Source: an uncultured Bacteroidales bacterium (GTDB lineage: Bacteria; Bacteroidota; Bacteroidia; Bacteroidales; Paludibacteraceae). Taken from it: a stretch of 42,120 nucleotides of DNA. Below the pieces are notes generated by a model, which worked only from the letters and a program-made list of their open reading frames with translations, made no database searches and had not been told where the DNA came from. The DNA lies in contig CAIKVR010000023.1 in assembly GCA_903830915.1 (NCBI GenBank), positions 1-42,120 on the forward strand, in the 5' to 3' direction. The position numbers and the translations under genes were made by a program. Below are positions 17,034-25,720 of the stretch, one piece after another (within the stretch, counting starts at the first letter, position 1; every line of letters starts with the position of its first letter).

Positions 17034-18611
17034 TCAGAGTTCGTTTCGCATACGTTTCGGGTAGTCGACTGTGTAATGCAGTCCACGACTTTCTTTTCGC
17101 CGTAGCGCATGTTTGATAATCAGGTATGCCACACTTATAACGTTTCGAAGTTCGCAAATCTCACGCGAAACAACAGATTTTTCAAACAAATCTTCAGTTT
17201 CCCGATACAGAATTTCTAATCTGCTCATGGCACGTTGAAGCCTCAGATTTGAGCGTACAATACCCACGTAAGTACTCATGATTTGCTCCACTTCCCGAAA
17301 ACTTTGGGTTATTAATACCATTTCTTCCGGTAGACGGGTTCCTTCGTCATTCCAATCAGGAACAAACTCGTTGAATTGTATATTATGAAGCTGAGACACA
17401 GCATCTTTAACTGTAGCATCGGCATAAACAATGGCTTCTATCAATGAGTTGGATGCCAGTCGGTTGGCGCCATGAAGTCCGGTGCAGGAACATTCACCGG
17501 CTGCATACAAACGTCTTATCGATGTTTTACCGTTTAGGTCTACAGCCACTCCACCGCAGAGATAATGTTGAATGGGTGAAACCGGAATATAATCCTTCGT
17601 GATGTCGATGTCCAACTGGAGACATTTTTTGTAGATATTTGGGAAATGTTCCTTGGTTTCTTTTGGATTTTTGTGAGTAACATCCAGATAGACATAATCA
17701 TGACCATGAAGTTTCATTTCATTATCAATGGCACGGGCTACGATATCTCGTGAAGCGAGCGAACCACGTTCGTCGTATTTCTGCATGAACTCTTTGCCAT
17801 CTTTTGTTCGTAAAACAGCTCCATAACCACGTATAGCTTCTGAAATAAGGTAAGTAGGTCGTTCGCCCGGATGATAAAGTCCGGTAGGATGAAACTGTAC
17901 AAACTCCATATCTTTAATAATGCCACGGGCACGGTGAACCATAGCAATTCCATCACCGGTTGCTATTCCCGGATTGGTTGTTGTGGAATAAACTGTTCCG
18001 ATTCCACCTGTGGCGAGTAAAGTTACTTTGGCCAAAAAAGTATGAATATTATTGCTTTGCTGATTCAGAACATAAGCGCCGTAACACTCAATATCAGGAG
18101 AGTGATGTGTAACTACTTCGCCTAAATGGTGTTGAGTTAGAATTTCAATTGCAAAATAATTTTCGAATACTTCAATTTCGGGATGAGATTTTACCTGACG
18201 AACCAAACTTTGCTGAATTTCAAATCCGGTATTATCCTTATGATGCAAAATCCGGTTTTCGGAATGACCTCCTTCACGATGTAGATTAAACTGCCCATTT
18301 TCATCTTTATCAAAATCGACACCCCAATTAAGAAGTTCGTTGATTTGCGTTGGAGCTTCGTAAACAACTTTCTTAACTGCTGCCACATCACAATGACCGT
18401 CACCGGCTATAAGGGTATCCTCAATGTGTTTTTCAAAATTGTCGGGATCGTACATGACTGAAGCAATGCCTCCCTGAGCATACGAAGTGTTTGATTCTTC
18501 GAGGACAGTTTTACTAAGCAAAGCCACTTTGCCATATTTTGCTGCTTTCAGGGCAAAGCTAATTCCTGCAATGCCACTGCCAATAACCAAGAAATCGAAT
18601 TTGCGGGTCAT
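17034..18611 (-). CDS. nadB: L-aspartate oxidase
   Basis: Flavoprotein that oxidises L-aspartate to iminoaspartate, the first step of de novo NAD synthesis. The FAD-binding GxGxxG-like N-terminus (VIGSGIAGISFALKAAK) starts at residue 9. The substrate region HPTGLYHPGERPTYLISEAI, the ERGSLASRDIVARAI block and GECSCTGLHGANRLASNSL separate NadB from SdhA. The C-terminal helical domain ends with RKESRGLHYTVDYP. 525 residues is normal. nadA and nadC are not in the window, so the gene is separate from the usual cluster. Confidence 0.95.
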   Translation of the reverse strand: MTRKFDFLVIGSGIAGISFALKAAKYGKVALLSKTVLEESNTSYAQGGIASVMYDPDNFEKHIEDTLIAGDGHCDVAAVKKVVYEAPTQINELLNWGVDFDKDENGQFNLHREGGHSENRILHHKDNTGFEIQQSLVRQVKSHPEIEVFENYFAIEILTQHHLGEVVTHHSPDIECYGAYVLNQQSNNIHTFLAKVTLLATGGIGTVYSTTTNPGIATGDGIAMVHRARGIIKDMEFVQFHPTGLYHPGERPTYLISEAIRGYGAVLRTKDGKEFMQKYDERGSLASRDIVARAIDNEMKLHGHDYVYLDVTHKNPKETKEHFPNIYKKCLQLDIDITKDYIPVSPIQHYLCGGVAVDLNGKTSIRRLYAAGECSCTGLHGANRLASNSLIEAIVYADATVKDAVSQLHNIQFNEFVPDWNDEGTRLPEEMVLITQSFREVEQIMSTYVGIVRSNLRLQRAMSRLEILYRETEDLFEKSVVSREICELRNVISVAYLIIKHALRRKESRGLHYTVDYPKRMRNEL

Positions 18612-18668
18612 TTATTCAAATTTAAAAGTATTGAGGGGATTAAGATTAAATTCTCAAAATATTACTTA

Positions 18669-18676
18669 CAAATATA
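18669..18676 (-). promoter_or_regulatory. Bacteroidota -7 box of nadB
   Basis: TATATTTG on the minus strand, 57 nt before the nadB ATG. Confidence 0.55.
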
Positions 18677-18694
18677 TTGCCAATATACAGGCTT

Positions 18695-18728
18695 AAAAAA
18701 TTTGAGCAGTAGTTTTAGTACTGCTCAA
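18695..18728 (-). terminator. Terminator of the GNAT-like gene
   Basis: A perfect 10-bp stem TTGAGCAGTA/TACTGCTCAA (18702-18711, 18719-18728) with a 7-nt loop. Six plus-strand A at 18695-18700 give the T run for leftward transcription. Confidence 0.9.
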
Positions 18729-18743
18729 TCTGAAATTACTCAT

Positions 18744-19868
18744 TTAAAAATGTTTGATATAAGCCCTTCTTTTCTTGTTGTTTACATGCTCAAAACTTCC
18801 CCATTGAGATGACATTTTCAGGTTTGTTTCCAACTCCGGATTACTTTCTGCAAATTTATAACCATTTTTAGCACTCGCCGGCATTATATCCGCAAACATA
18901 ACTGAATTTACACCTTTATTTTGATAATCAGGATGAACAGCCATAAGGTATAAATCAACCACATCGTTTTTGTTCAACGCATGAAGCATGTGATACCAAC
19001 CGAATGGGAACAAGCTTCCTTTTGCTTTCTGTTGAGCTTTTGTAAAACTTGGCATGGCAATGCCGAGTGCAACAACGTCATCTTTTTCGTCAACAACAAT
19101 AGAAATCGTATCGATACGGAAAAAGCTAAAATACAGCTTTATATAAAAGTCAACCTGTTTCTGATTCAATTTGGTGAAACCATATAAGTGAGAATAACAC
19201 AAATTGAGTAAATCAAAGATTTTCAGCGAGTATTTTTCTACGATCTCTTTGCGCGATTTACATTTAACCGATTTCAGGTTATATTTTTGTTTCACAATAT
19301 CAGCAATCCGGAAGTATTTTTCAGGGAAAACTTCAGGAACTGTAATTTTGTATTCTTTCCAGTCAATGTCCTTTTCAAAACCGTAATCTTCAATGTGTTT
19401 TACATAATAAGGGTAATTATAATTGGTAGCCATTGTGCCAATCTGATCATAACCTTCGATGAGCATTCCTTCGCGGTCGAAATCGGTGAATCCAAGGGGT
19501 CCGTGAATGGCAGTCATGCCATGTTCTTTTGCCCATGCTATTGCTGTGTCGAAAAGTGCAGTTGACACTTCAGTATCGTCAATAAAATCGCACCAGCCAA
19601 AACGTGCATGTTTTTCGTTCCAGGTTTCGTTGGAAACCGGATTGATAATACAGGCAATGCGTCCAACAATTTTATTGTCTTTGAAAGCCATAAAATAAGT
19701 AGCTTCACAAAAATCCAGTGCAGGGTTTTTACCTTTTGTCAGATTAAGCAAATCATCCATTAACAAAGGTGGTGCGGCAAACTCACAATCTTTGTACAGA
19801 TTGATGCCAAACCAAATATACTGCTTTAATTCTTTCTTTGATGTTACTTCGCGGATAGTTACTGCCAT
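18744..19868 (-). CDS. GNAT-like acyltransferase family protein (YghO-like)
   Basis: Cytoplasmic protein of 374 residues seen widely in Bacteroidota and annotated as GNAT N-acetyltransferase or YghO-like. Two GNAT-like halves can be recognised: one around residues 60-150 (FMAFKDNKIVGRIACIIN, GPLGFTDFDREGMLIEG) and one around 240-370, where VDLYLMAVHPDYQNKGVNSV is the acetyl-CoA-binding type A motif. Substrate unknown. It follows the GH18-CE4-GT2 gene but is separated by a hairpin and has its own promoter box. Confidence 0.8.
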   Translation of the reverse strand: MAVTIREVTSKKELKQYIWFGINLYKDCEFAAPPLLMDDLLNLTKGKNPALDFCEATYFMAFKDNKIVGRIACIINPVSNETWNEKHARFGWCDFIDDTEVSTALFDTAIAWAKEHGMTAIHGPLGFTDFDREGMLIEGYDQIGTMATNYNYPYYVKHIEDYGFEKDIDWKEYKITVPEVFPEKYFRIADIVKQKYNLKSVKCKSRKEIVEKYSLKIFDLLNLCYSHLYGFTKLNQKQVDFYIKLYFSFFRIDTISIVVDEKDDVVALGIAMPSFTKAQQKAKGSLFPFGWYHMLHALNKNDVVDLYLMAVHPDYQNKGVNSVMFADIMPASAKNGYKFAESNPELETNLKMSSQWGSFEHVNNKKRRAYIKHF

Positions 19869-19902
19869 AATTACAAGTATTAATTAATAATTAAACGGAC
19901 GT

Positions 19903-19950
19903 AAAAATAACGCAAAAATATGACAACTGCCAATTTTTTGCGTTATTTTT
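19903..19950 (-). terminator. Terminator of the GH18-CE4-GT2 gene
   Basis: A perfect 16-bp inverted repeat (19903-19918 and 19935-19950; core TAACGC/GCGTTA flanked by A and T runs) 30 nt past the stop, ending in T-rich sequence on the minus strand. Its distal arm contains the -7 box of the next gene. Confidence 0.8.
19913..19920 (-). promoter_or_regulatory. Bacteroidota -7 box of the GNAT-like gene, inside a terminator arm
   Basis: TATTTTTG on the minus strand, 44 nt before the ATG at 19868. It overlaps the left arm of the upstream gene's terminator. Confidence 0.5.
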
Positions 19951-19979
19951 TGTTTCTTTGGTGATTATGTGCCTGGTAT

Positions 19980-22900
19980 TTATTCCTTTACATTACCTGT
20001 TCTTTTCAGAACTCCCCAACTTACCAACTCCCCTTTTAATGCTTTTTTATACGCTTTGTAAAGAACATAGAAAAGTAACTGACGGTAAATAAATCGTTGA
20101 ACAAATAAATATAAGGCTTTTTTCAAATCAAACTTCTGATTGTCGAAATGGTATGCCATCGACGAAATAATGCAATCGACAAAATAGTAAAGCAGATAGA
20201 AAAAGATATACTGATCGGCATCATGTGAGAACAAACCTAAAATAAACAGAATGTCTACCAATGGTGAAAATAATGGTATGATAAAATTGAATATCAATAA
20301 ATTAGGTAAAGCAATTAAACCAATGTTCGGCTTTTTAAAACTAAAGAGCAAATCGCGGTGTTTCCAGAAGCTTTGCATCATTCCAAATGTCCAACGGGAT
20401 CGTTGTTTCAGAAAACTCTGAATATTTTCAGGAGCCTCGGTGAGAGCCAGTGCTTCGTTACAACTGCGGATAATGTATCCTGCCCGGAGCATTCGCAATG
20501 TCAGGTCGCAATCTTCGGCGAGCGTATCGGTGGTAAAACCGTCAATAACCTGCATTGCAGTTTTACGGAAAGCACCAATAGCACCCGGAACAACCAAAAT
20601 GGCATTCACAGCATCGTAGGCCCGACGATCAAAGTTCTGACTGGTTGTGTATTCGATAGATTGCCAATTGGTTAGCATGTTAACCGTATTTCCTACGCGA
20701 ACATTACCGGCTACAGCTCCTACTTTTTCTTCAGCAAAGAATGGAATCATGCGTGCAATTGCATCGTAAGGCAAAATCGTATCCGCATCAATACAAACAA
20801 GTATTTCGCCGGTTGCTTTTTCAATTCCGAAATTCAGAGCTGCTGCTTTTCCTCCGTTAGGTTTGGTAATCACTCTTACTCTTTCGTTTCCGTCAAAAGC
20901 TTTAGTTACAATATCAAAAGTACTATCTTTCGAACCATCGTCGACAAAAATAACTTCAATATCCGGGTAGGTAGATTTCAAAAGATAATCAACAGTACGA
21001 ACAGCATTTACTTCTTCGTTGAATGCAGGAACAATGATACTTACTTTTGGTTGATAGTCAACTGCTACATTATTGGCATCCCTTTTCTCTTTATAACGTT
21101 GAACAATAGCCAAAATAGCTATTGAAAGTAATCGCGAAATAATCAGGAAAATTGCAACAATAAAAAATCCATCGAGGAAGTGTTCCCAAATGAAGGTAAG
21201 TGTAAAGAACATCAGGTCTAATTTATCGGTGACACTAAATTTGCTTTGAACCGGTGGCATTACCTGATCACGGGTTTTTCCCATTAGATGAGAAACAGAA
21301 ACAAATTCATAACCTCTTGCACGTAACGAATCAATAATAGTTGGTAAAGCTTTTATTGTTGCGCTACGGTCACCACCGGCATCATGCATCAGAAGAATAT
21401 TACCTTTGTTTACCTGTTGAAGTGTACGTTCAATAATTGTATCAGCTGTAACATCTTCCTGCCAGTCATTCGGGTCAACAAATGTTGTGACACAAATAAA
21501 ACCTTCATCGTGTGCAACTGCCAGCGATTTAATCTGTGAAAGTTTTGTTGGTTCAGCATCCGTAATGTACGGAGGGCGAAATAGAAGTGTAGAATAATTT
21601 AGTATACTTTCAAGCAAAAGACGGGTGGAACGAAGCTCAATGCGTTCGCGGTTTTCGGTTGTCTCTTCTAGATTTGGATGCGTAAAAGTATGATTACCAA
21701 TTTCATGACCTTCACGATACTCCCGACGAATAAGTGGAATATTGTTTTGGATATTTCCTCCTGTCACAAAAAATGCAGCAGGAACCTTTTTCTTTTTTAA
21801 TATATCAAGAATTTTAGGAGTATAATCAGCGTTCGGTCCGTCATCGAAAGTGAGAGCCAACTGTTTTGGCTTGTCTGCGCCATAACGTTTAATTAAGTAT
21901 GAACTCGGATAATCATCATATAACTCGTTAGTTATCATTGCATCCTGAGCATTATATTCCATTGTTACATGACCATGGTCGGGAATACTTATCATTTCCA
22001 GCACCTCCCCTTTGCCTTCATAATTTACAGCAGAAATTGACTGAATATATTCAAGTTTCTTGTAATTAAAACCTTTCATTTTCATGAACATAACATCCAG
22101 GTCCTGATTGTAAAATTTCCATAACCGGTCATCTTCTGAACCCAAATACCATAAAGAAACCCCAGCAGCATTGTAATCCTGAGCAGTTCGGATAATATTA
22201 AAAGCACCTACCGCATCGATACAGTGCATTTCATGTTCTTTATCGTAGTTGTCTACGAATTTAAGCGTCAAATCAGCCTGACTAAAGTTGAAATATACCG
22301 GTTCGTTAAGTTCATTCGCTTTTGAAATTAATCCCTGATAAGTAATTGGTTTGCCTAAATAGCTCGTTTGCAAATTCTTACCTTTGCCGGTTGTTTGTTT
22401 TACCCAATCAAAACCATATCCTGCAACGCAGAGAATTATTTTATCGGAAGGAACTTCTTTCATGGCCTCATCAATTGCATCTTCTACAAAATACAAGGAT
22501 GAAATACTTCCGGGTTCACTCTCTGAATAATGTTCGTTGTAAGCCATCAAAAATATGAAATCATAATATTGAGCCAAATCCTTATAAGAAGATACCCTAT
22601 CTGTTGGATCAATATCTATTGTAACTAAATAACCTGATTGGTGAAGCGTTTCAGACAGTTCTTTAGAAAATTGCAGGAGGTAAGGGTTCGAACCTTGCGG
22701 AAGCTTTTCAATATCAATATTAATTCCCTGAAAGTCATTATTCTCAAGTAAATTCTTAATACGTGCGATGAGGGTTTTTCGTAAGTTCGGATTTTTAAGT
22801 ACTACAATGGTACTATCACCGTTAAATTTTCCGCCCCAGAAATTACTCAACATCGGCGTAACAGCCACTTTGTTATTTTGAATAAATTCCAGTGTTTCTG

Positions 22901-23366
22901 TTTCAATTCTTGAGTCGATGGTTCCTTTGGAATCTTTAATAAAGAGCCATTCAGGAAGAATCATGTTTAATTTAGTGATATTTTTGTGAAGTGAAATGCC
23001 TGAGTTCAGATTCCAATTTACATAGAAACCTGCTCTTACAGGAAGATACTTACTTACTTCGGGTGATGATGTGTGCTTAAGCTTCTTGTGTGAGTTCTTT
23101 ATTTTCTTCTTTTTGTATTGTTCCAGTTGCTTTGCAAAATCAATTTGTTCTTTTTTAGATACATAGGTTTTGGATTTGTCGGTATTCAAATCAGGCAACT
23201 TTTTATCGTTGTAAGTGAGTACCTTTAGGTCGTAATCCCGCTTGTTGAACAATGAGATACCTACCGATGCTAGAATTACAAATAAAAAAACCAAAAATAT
23301 ACGTACCACCCAAACAAAGCTTTTCCAACGAGTAGGTGAATTTGTCTGAAATATCTGCTTTTGCAT
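19980..23366 (-). CDS. Trifunctional membrane protein: GH18-like glycosidase + polysaccharide deacetylase + GT2 synthase
   Basis: 1128 residues. A transmembrane helix (about 18-40) precedes a charged linker and a GH18-like domain (about 108-430) with DFQGINIDIE at 211-220, Asp218/Glu220 being the catalytic pattern. A CE4/NodB deacetylase domain follows (about 500-695) with TFDDG 506-510, His559/His563 and RPPY 597-600. Then come a helix pair (about 715-757) and a GT2 domain with DD 809-810, DAD 860-862, EDCD 951-954 and QRSRW 988-992, plus C-terminal helices. All three active sites look intact. By family logic it would polymerise a beta-linked amino sugar at the membrane while deacetylating and trimming it outside, like PgaC plus PgaB in one chain. 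The product is inference. It lies 41 nt after rlmD. Confidence 0.9.
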   Translation of the reverse strand: MQKQIFQTNSPTRWKSFVWVVRIFLVFLFVILASVGISLFNKRDYDLKVLTYNDKKLPDLNTDKSKTYVSKKEQIDFAKQLEQYKKKKIKNSHKKLKHTSSPEVSKYLPVRAGFYVNWNLNSGISLHKNITKLNMILPEWLFIKDSKGTIDSRIETETLEFIQNNKVAVTPMLSNFWGGKFNGDSTIVVLKNPNLRKTLIARIKNLLENNDFQGINIDIEKLPQGSNPYLLQFSKELSETLHQSGYLVTIDIDPTDRVSSYKDLAQYYDFIFLMAYNEHYSESEPGSISSLYFVEDAIDEAMKEVPSDKIILCVAGYGFDWVKQTTGKGKNLQTSYLGKPITYQGLISKANELNEPVYFNFSQADLTLKFVDNYDKEHEMHCIDAVGAFNIIRTAQDYNAAGVSLWYLGSEDDRLWKFYNQDLDVMFMKMKGFNYKKLEYIQSISAVNYEGKGEVLEMISIPDHGHVTMEYNAQDAMITNELYDDYPSSYLIKRYGADKPKQLALTFDDGPNADYTPKILDILKKKKVPAAFFVTGGNIQNNIPLIRREYREGHEIGNHTFTHPNLEETTENRERIELRSTRLLLESILNYSTLLFRPPYITDAEPTKLSQIKSLAVAHDEGFICVTTFVDPNDWQEDVTADTIIERTLQQVNKGNILLMHDAGGDRSATIKALPTIIDSLRARGYEFVSVSHLMGKTRDQVMPPVQSKFSVTDKLDLMFFTLTFIWEHFLDGFFIVAIFLIISRLLSIAILAIVQRYKEKRDANNVAVDYQPKVSIIVPAFNEEVNAVRTVDYLLKSTYPDIEVIFVDDGSKDSTFDIVTKAFDGNERVRVITKPNGGKAAALNFGIEKATGEILVCIDADTILPYDAIARMIPFFAEEKVGAVAGNVRVGNTVNMLTNWQSIEYTTSQNFDRRAYDAVNAILVVPGAIGAFRKTAMQVIDGFTTDTLAEDCDLTLRMLRAGYIIRSCNEALALTEAPENIQSFLKQRSRWTFGMMQSFWKHRDLLFSFKKPNIGLIALPNLLIFNFIIPLFSPLVDILFILGLFSHDADQYIFFYLLYYFVDCIISSMAYHFDNQKFDLKKALYLFVQRFIYRQLLFYVLYKAYKKALKGELVSWGVLKRTGNVKE

Positions 23367-23407
23367 ACGATTTTTAATTATTCAATTACCAATTAATCAA
23401 TTCTTGC

Positions 23408-24817
23408 CTACATTAACTCAAGTAAAACCACATTCTCCACGTGATGGGTATGTGGGAACATATCTATCGGCTGAACGGCTGTAACTTTATAGTTGACATC
23501 CAACAGCTGCAAATCCCGTGCCTGAGTAGCCGGGTTACAACTAACGTACACTATACGACTTGGTTGTGCAAACAATATAGCATCAATCACATCCGTATGC
23601 ATACCGGCACGTGGAGGATCGGTGATAATTACGTCAGGTTTGCCGTGTTTTTCAATAAATGCGGCATTCAAAATGTCTTTCATATCACCCGCATAAAACA
23701 AGGTATTTTCTATTTTGTTTAATTTGGAGTTTACAACTGCATCTTCAATGGCTTCGGGTACATATTCAATGCCGATAACCTGATCCGCCTGATGTGCCAC
23801 AAAGTTAGCAATAGTTCCGGTTCCGGTGTATAAATCATATACCAATTCCTTTCCGGTTAGACCAGCGAAGTTTCGTACCACTTTATAGAGTTCGTAGGCT
23901 TGTTCGGAATTGGTTTGATAGAATGATTTAGAACCAATTTTGAATTTCAAACCCTCCATTTCTTCGTAAATACACTCATTACCTTTAAAAACAAAAACTT
24001 CACGATCGGTTATGGTGTCGTTGGCTTTAGAGTTTATAATCCAGAGCAAGGATGTAATTTGCGGAAATTTATTGGCTATGTGTTGCAGCAGAGCCTCTCG
24101 GGCAGGCTGGTCTTCGTGAAAGAAAACCATGATAAGCATTAGTTCGCCAGTGGAAGTGGTACGAACCATCATGGTGCGTAAAAAACCTTCCTGGTTGCGT
24201 AGGTCAAAAAAATCAAGATTATGCTCTAATGCATAACGGCGTATTTCATTGCGGAGTTGATTGGAAATATCGTCTTGCAACCAGCATTTATTTATATCGA
24301 GAACCTTATCAAATTGCCCCTGAATATGATAACCAACGGCATTCATGGTGTCGAATTGTTTTCCTTCGTTCATTTCTTCGTACGTCCGCCAGCGTTTGTT
24401 GGAAAAGGTAAACTCCAGTTTATTGCGGTAAAATTCCGTGCGGGCTGAACCAAGTATAGGTGAGACTTCGGGTAGTTCAATTTTTCCAATTCGAGTGAGA
24501 TTTTCAACTACTTCTTTTTGTTTATAGCGGATTTGCTCTTCGTAAGGCAGAATTTGCCACTTACAGCCACCACAAATACCATAATGTTCACAAACAGCTT
24601 CAGTTCTTTTTTCGGAGTACTGATGGAATTGAATGACACGCGCTTCCATGAAATGACTTTTTTTGCGGGTTACCTGCAAATCAACTACATCGCCAGGCAC
24701 TGCAAATGGCACAAACACAACAATGTCGTTCACTTTGGCAATGGCTTTTCCTTCAGCAGCAATATCAGTAATCGTAACGTTGGTAAGTATTGGAAGTGGT
24801 TTTTTTGTTTTTGCCAT
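23408..24817 (-). CDS. rlmD: 23S rRNA (uracil-5)-methyltransferase RlmD
   Basis: SAM-dependent RNA m5U methyltransferase of the TrmA/RlmD family. An N-terminal TRAM domain (about 5-65) is followed by the Fe-S cysteines Cys76, Cys82 and Cys85 (CEHYGICGGCKWQ). The SAM site is DLYTGTGTIANF, and the catalytic cysteine is in VYVSCNPATQARDL near the C-terminus. 469 residues is normal. Bacteria with a single family member may modify U747 and U1939 with one enzyme (RlmCD), so RlmCD activity is possible. A -7 box lies 28 nt upstream. Confidence 0.93.
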   Translation of the reverse strand: MAKTKKPLPILTNVTITDIAAEGKAIAKVNDIVVFVPFAVPGDVVDLQVTRKKSHFMEARVIQFHQYSEKRTEAVCEHYGICGGCKWQILPYEEQIRYKQKEVVENLTRIGKIELPEVSPILGSARTEFYRNKLEFTFSNKRWRTYEEMNEGKQFDTMNAVGYHIQGQFDKVLDINKCWLQDDISNQLRNEIRRYALEHNLDFFDLRNQEGFLRTMMVRTTSTGELMLIMVFFHEDQPAREALLQHIANKFPQITSLLWIINSKANDTITDREVFVFKGNECIYEEMEGLKFKIGSKSFYQTNSEQAYELYKVVRNFAGLTGKELVYDLYTGTGTIANFVAHQADQVIGIEYVPEAIEDAVVNSKLNKIENTLFYAGDMKDILNAAFIEKHGKPDVIITDPPRAGMHTDVIDAILFAQPSRIVYVSCNPATQARDLQLLDVNYKVTAVQPIDMFPHTHHVENVVLLELM

Positions 24818-24845
24818 GAAATATCATTCTCATTGTTTTGGTGTA

Positions 24846-24853
24846 CAAAAATA
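24846..24853 (-). promoter_or_regulatory. Bacteroidota -7 box of rlmD
   Basis: TATTTTTG on the minus strand, 28 nt before the rlmD ATG. Confidence 0.6.
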
Positions 24854-24890
24854 CAACATTTATTCTGATTTCTCGAAATCTTAATTTTAG

Positions 24891-24969
24891 ACTTCAACTC
24901 ATCTGATGTTTAACTTATCGGATGACTATACTTCAACTCATCTGATGACTTAAAGTCATCTGATGAGTT
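24891..24969. repeat. Cluster of ATCTGATG units with a near-perfect palindrome
   Basis: CTTCAACTCATCTGATG occurs at 24892-24908 and again at 24931-24947, with a diverged unit (TTATCGGATGAC) between. The second copy starts a 17-bp inverted repeat (24935-24951 with 24953-24969; AACTCATCTGATGACTT) with one mismatch. It lies between divergent rlmD and the 25099 gene. It could be an operator, a structured leader or a repeat remnant. Confidence 0.75.
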
Positions 24970-25098
24970 ACATAATCCTGAAAATATGTCAGGTTTTAAA
25001 TCTCGCCTATAAATCTTAATAAATTCACCATTCAAAATATCCTGAAATGACTGCCATTTTGACAAATATGATCTAAAATAGTGGGAATAAATCAAAAC

Positions 25099-25374
25099 AT
25101 GATTACAGAACAGGAATATAGGGTTGCATTAGAATTAATTGAGCAATATGTAATTCAACAGAATCAGGAAATAAAATACAAACGTACTCATCTAATTGGT
25201 ATAGGATTAAAAAGAGGTGATTATGTTCGGTTTATTGGAGGTTCAGATTCAAAGTATTTAATTAAAGGAAATTGCTATCGGTTGACGGGTGAACCTTTTT
25301 CAATTTTTGTAAGTATAATTGGCGAGAATGGAAAGAGAAAGCAACAAAAGCAAAGCTTTTTTGAACGAATTTAA
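25099..25374 (+). CDS. Hypothetical small protein
   Basis: 91-residue soluble protein, not recognised. The N-terminal part (MITEQEYRVALELIEQYVIQ) is helical. The rest (GLKRGDYVRFIGGSDSKYLI to FVSIIGENGKRKQQ) reads like a small beta-barrel of the SH3 or KOW type: 'GDYV' followed by alternating hydrophobic strands and a basic tail. ATG 25099 is chosen over a GTG at 25081, which would add six residues and has no better ribosome site. Codon usage is AT-rich but plausible. It stands alone between rlmD and ptb. Confidence 0.55.
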   Translation: MITEQEYRVALELIEQYVIQQNQEIKYKRTHLIGIGLKRGDYVRFIGGSDSKYLIKGNCYRLTGEPFSIFVSIIGENGKRKQQKQSFFERI

Positions 25375-25720
25375 TAGTATTAATTTCAGTTCATCAACAA
25401 AAAATTATAATAACTTTCTCCAATCTTTTGCTTAAGTGAGCTAATTCCAAGTAATCATAAGCACTGTCCAATTTTTTGTTGTATTTAATGGTGCTTATTT
25501 AGAGAAAGTAAATGACAAACTCGTTCTCAATATAGCTCTTACAAAAAAACGAAGAGCTGGTTTACGGACTTGTGGCACTATTCAAGTGTATTCAATTTTC
25601 CTTTAAAAATATCCAATGGGTAATCCGGATTGAAACAAGTGTGCGATATAAGTTACTATTTGTTGTAACACTAAGATATTATTTCTACATTTGTAGAAAT
25701 AATCAAGCTTAAACACCCGA
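25375..25720. other. Intergenic region with three long-range inverted repeats and the ptb promoter
   Basis: No gene is supported. Three exact inverted repeats are visible: CAACAAAAAATT (25395-25406) with 25470-25481, ACTTTCTC (25413-25420) with 25502-25509, and ATAAGCAC (25457-25464) with 25491-25498. The second and third nest; the first crosses them. The ptb -7 box and palindrome are at the right end. Confidence 0.6.
25678..25703 (+). promoter_or_regulatory. ptb promoter -7 box inside an 11-bp palindrome
   Basis: TACATTTG at 25686-25693 fits TAnnTTTG, 27 nt before the ATG. It lies in a perfect inverted repeat ATTATTTCTAC-ATTT-GTAGAAATAAT (25678-25688, 25693-25703), a plausible repressor operator covering the start site. 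Confidence 0.6.

Noticed and set aside
24910-25095. 61-codon minus-strand frame between rlmD and the 25099 gene
   Set aside because: Its C-terminal part is read from the ATCTGATG repeat cluster, with no ribosome site or homology; most likely chance.
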